NCBI GenBank assembly: GCA_021203705.1
Contig: JAJQAR010000229.1
Span: forward strand, 1-9,702
Direction: 5' to 3'
DNA: 9,702 bases
Source: Prevotella sp.
GTDB taxonomy: Bacteria; Bacteroidota; Bacteroidia; Bacteroidales; Bacteroidaceae
Shown here: one piece after another, positions 7,511 to 9,702 of the stretch
Layout: every line of letters starts with the position of its first letter
Numbering within the stretch: the stretch's first letter is position 1
Program-made: the position numbers and the translations under genes
Notes under the pieces: generated by a model
What the model was told of the DNA's origin: nothing
What the model saw: only the letters and a program-made list of their open reading frames with translations
Databases searched by the model: none

Positions 7511-9490
7511 CAAACGCAGGATGTTGAGCGAGTAAGGTGGAATGAAAAGCTGTGAAACATTATTATCGAAACTGATATGCCTTGAAACAGGATATACATT
7601 TGTCGGATTTGACAAGGTGTTCTCTGCCATTCCATTATCCGCCTTAAGCTGTATAAGTTCTCCTCCCTTTGTATTGAAATTGCCGAGATTGAGATTTGCC
7701 GTTTCTCCAGTATCACTTGTATTGACTATCTTCAATATTATCTCCTCTCCGGATTTATCCATTGATGCCGAAGTGAATATTCCAGGCAATACCTCTGTTT
7801 CAGTTTTATCATCTGAAGTCGGTTGCGTCTGATTCTGCATAAGGATTTTCTTTCCTTCCGTCACTTTGAGAACTTTGTAGCCTAAATTGTCCGACATCAG
7901 TTTCTGTACGTAATATGATGGTGTACCCATTACACTGCTGCTGTTGAACCTGACCATATCGGGCATCCAACAAGGATCGTTCTCGTTCACGAATATCGGG
8001 GCGTATGAACTCATTGATACCATATCACCATTGTTCTCCATTCCCATCATATATACAGCTTCTCCAAGTGCCGCATTTAAATTGCCCAATGTTCCGAAGG
8101 CATGGGTTACGGCATATTCTCCGCAATATACTTTCGGCTGACTGCGTGAATAGGCATCGTATTTCTCGAAATTGGCGGCAAACCACTCCGGGGAACGGTA
8201 ATAATGCTCGTCAACAAGCTCCGCTTTCTCGTCTGACAGCCATCGAGGATCGTCAGTTCCCCACGCTGCCACATTAGCTATTATATGCATATCCGGATAT
8301 TTGGCGAGTATGGCGTCACGGAATATCTTATAACGGTCGTAATAATGATCGGATGTCTGTGCACCGTCATTCTGATTGTTCTCATTACCTATCTCAATAT
8401 ATTCAAGATTGAATGGTTCGGGGTGTCCGTTCTTTGCCCGCAATGCTCCGTATGTGGTGGTTTCTGATCCATTGGCATATTCCAATGCGTTAAGACACTC
8501 GTCAACCCACATCTGCAACTCGTCAACTGGTGTCACGCCTCCGTGCCATATCCCGATATTGCAGACATATAGTGGCTTTGCACCTATATCCTCTGCAAGT
8601 TGGAGGTATTCGTGAAATCCGAGACCGTCTGTTGTGCGGTAGCCCCAGTTCTTATTCTCATGTCCCGGACGTTCTTCTATCGGTCCTATCGTGCGGTCCC
8701 AACGGAAGGCGTTGTCGGGTGTCTCCCGTCCCTCAACGAAGCAACCGCCAGGGAAACGCATAAAACGAGGATGCAGTTCCTGCAACATTTCCGCCAAATC
8801 AGCGCGCACGCCGTTCTCTCTTCCTTTGAAAGTAGGTGGGAACAGTGACACCATGTCAAGACTGAAATCGGCGTCACCTTTTGCGGTTATTACAAGCACG
8901 GCGTCTTTATCGTTGGCTGATGATGTGAGCTCTGCTGTTATATGTTGCCAGTCCTTGCTTTTGCTATCAACTGCCAACTGTGCCGTGGCGTATGGCTCGG
9001 AATTGGCCTTGCCCTTCAACATCGCCTGAAAGTCTGTTCCTTTCTTCACTTTAAGCCAAAGCGAGAGTTTGTATTGTCTCCCTTTTACTGCATTGATGCC
9101 CCAGAACCCGTTGTTTGAGACTCCTGCGTCACCATCTTCCACACCGCTTGTCACCACGTGAAGGCATTGTTTCTGAACCTTGTTCAGCAGATTTTTTGTC
9201 TCTATACTCATACTTACATCACCTTCAGCAGAAGTATATGGCTCCCACGAAACTGCTTCTTGAGCATCATCCTCAAAAGAGCGGTTGCGCACGAGTTCGG
9301 CATATATACCTCCGTCTGCTGCGTGATTGATGTCCTCATAGAATATTCCATAAAGCATCTGACTGATGTCAATACCTGGATTAGATGTGTCAATACTGAT
9401 ATTCACCTGTGCTTTCGCTGTCAGTGGAAGGCACAACATGGCGACTATGCCAAGTCGCAATAAAAAGTCAAAATTTTTAGTTTTATTCAT
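7499..9490 (-). CDS. GH51 alpha-L-arabinofuranosidase with N-terminal CBM4-like insertion
   Basis: This retaining exo-enzyme removes non-reducing L-arabinofuranosyl residues from arabinan, arabinoxylan or arabinogalactan chains. Its 663 residues match the long Bacteroidetes alpha-L-arabinofuranosidase type. In order: a Sec signal peptide (hydrophobic core ~9-22, likely cleavage at TAKA-QV, 27/28); the start of the catalytic fold (ISQMLYGIFYEDINHAADGG, 42-61); an inserted carbohydrate-binding-like beta-sandwich at ~72-215; then the (beta/alpha)8 barrel with RFMRFPGGCFVEG (242-254), the acid/base in EYIEIGNENNQ (E370), DEHYY (427-431) and the nucleophile in VYCGEYA (E458); and a C-terminal beta-sandwich from ~530. 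Both catalytic glutamates of clan GH-A are present. The signal ends in Ala-Gln rather than a lipobox Cys, so a periplasmic (or secreted) location is likely. It is the first gene of its transcript, with GH16 directly downstream. Some GH51 members are endoglucanases, but the overall match favours arabinofuranosidase. Confidence 0.93.
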   Translation of the reverse strand: MNKTKNFDFLLRLGIVAMLCLPLTAKAQVNISIDTSNPGIDISQMLYGIFYEDINHAADGGIYAELVRNRSFEDDAQEAVSWEPYTSAEGDVSMSIETKNLLNKVQKQCLHVVTSGVEDGDAGVSNNGFWGINAVKGRQYKLSLWLKVKKGTDFQAMLKGKANSEPYATAQLAVDSKSKDWQHITAELTSSANDKDAVLVITAKGDADFSLDMVSLFPPTFKGRENGVRADLAEMLQELHPRFMRFPGGCFVEGRETPDNAFRWDRTIGPIEERPGHENKNWGYRTTDGLGFHEYLQLAEDIGAKPLYVCNIGIWHGGVTPVDELQMWVDECLNALEYANGSETTTYGALRAKNGHPEPFNLEYIEIGNENNQNDGAQTSDHYYDRYKIFRDAILAKYPDMHIIANVAAWGTDDPRWLSDEKAELVDEHYYRSPEWFAANFEKYDAYSRSQPKVYCGEYAVTHAFGTLGNLNAALGEAVYMMGMENNGDMVSMSSYAPIFVNENDPCWMPDMVRFNSSSVMGTPSYYVQKLMSDNLGYKVLKVTEGKKILMQNQTQPTSDDKTETEVLPGIFTSASMDKSGEEIILKIVNTSDTGETANLNLGNFNTKGGELIQLKADNGMAENTLSNPTNVYPVSRHISFDNNVSQLFIPPYSLNILRLKGE

Positions 9491-9563
9491 GGCAGTATTT
9501 TTTATATATTATAATTCATAAACACCAATAAAATTACACTAATGGCAATCTTACATGTTTTTG

Positions 9564-9571
9564 CAAAGATA
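9564..9571 (-). promoter_or_regulatory. Bacteroides -7 box upstream of the GH51 gene
   Basis: TATCTTTG on the minus strand (CAAAGATA at 9564-9571) fits TAnnTTTG and would start transcription near 9557, leaving a leader of about 65 bases before the GH51 ATG. No TTTG lies at the proper 19-21 base spacing; the nearest (9587-9584) is only 12 bases away. The promoter therefore looks activator-dependent, in contrast to the complete susC promoter. The remaining upstream sequence to 9702 holds an inverted repeat but no recognisable gene. Confidence 0.55.
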
Positions 9572-9616
9572 CACAAATAAAATCAAACAGCCCCACCCTT
9601 TTGGTTAATTTGTTAT

Positions 9617-9650
9617 AAGTGGCATAGCATAATATTTAACATGTCCACTT
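9617..9650. repeat. Imperfect inverted repeat upstream of the GH51 promoter
   Basis: AAGTGGCAT (9617-9625) is mirrored by ATGTCCACTT (9641-9650), pairing over nine positions with one bulged T and a 15-base AT-rich centre. It sits about 50-80 bases upstream of the GH51 -7 box. It could be an operator for a dimeric regulator or a hairpin at the end of an upstream transcript. No T-run follows it on either strand, so terminator function is weak. Confidence 0.35.
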
Positions 9651-9702
9651 TGGAACGCACTTTTGAAAAAGCTACACTCATATTTGCAACCGTAGTTAAT
9701 TC

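Noticed and set aside
9652..9673. A GGAACGC plus TTGAAAAAGC stretch upstream of GH51 resembling the susC 16-bp repeat.
   Set aside because: AACGC and TGAAAA both occur but with wrong spacing, and there is no second copy, so it is not a convincing match to the operator.
9613..9702. A minus-strand frame open from the right edge, ending in TAA at about 9613-9615 after ~29 codons, possibly the end of another gene.
   Set aside because: The residues resemble nothing I recognise, the length is within chance, and the inverted repeat lies within it. More sequence to the right is needed to decide.
1..9702. CRISPR arrays, tRNA or rRNA genes, insertion sequences, phage or toxin-antitoxin genes.
   Set aside because: I found no repeat-spacer pattern, no cloverleaf, and no transposase or integrase frame. 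The coding space is filled by the five PUL genes.

Overview
The window is most of a Bacteroidales (Bacteroides/Prevotella-type) polysaccharide utilization locus (PUL). The support is a SusC/SusD pair in the usual order, an AraC-type regulator end typical of hybrid two-component sensors (HTCS), lipoprotein and Sec signal peptides on the secreted proteins, AT-rich leaders without Shine-Dalgarno motifs before susC, susD and the GH51 gene, and promoters matching the Bacteroides consensus (TAnnTTTG, with TTTG upstream). Genus cannot be fixed from the sequence alone.

Layout, left to right. Bases 1-380 (+) hold the last ~126 codons of a regulator whose 5' part lies outside the window. It converges on the other genes, and a strong hairpin (394-432) separates the two transcripts. 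All remaining genes are on the minus strand, so transcription runs right to left: a GH51 alpha-L-arabinofuranosidase (9490-7499), a GH16 endo-glycanase lipoprotein (ORF 7434-6232), a ~350-bp regulatory region (5882-6231), a SusC-like TonB-dependent transporter (5881-2603) and a SusD-like surface glycan-binding lipoprotein (2584-533).

Inferred system: GH16 cuts a beta-1,3-linked backbone (glucan or galactan), probably at the cell surface. SusD captures the products and SusC imports them with TonB energy. GH51 removes L-arabinofuranosyl side chains, probably in the periplasm. The regulator probably senses an oligosaccharide and activates the susC promoter. An endo-GH16 with an arabinofuranosidase points to an arabinose-decorated beta-linked glycan such as arabinogalactan, but this is not proven.

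Two observations stand out. First, a perfect 16-bp direct repeat with a 21-bp period lies 19 bp upstream of an exact Bacteroides-type promoter for susC, and is a strong candidate HTCS operator. Second, the GH16 gene appears to have lost its start: a Shine-Dalgarno-like sequence leads to an ATG followed at once by TGA, while a good lipoprotein signal peptide lies in the next frame without a start codon. A one-base change would restore it. The overall locus is a known kind of system; I see no wholly new machinery.
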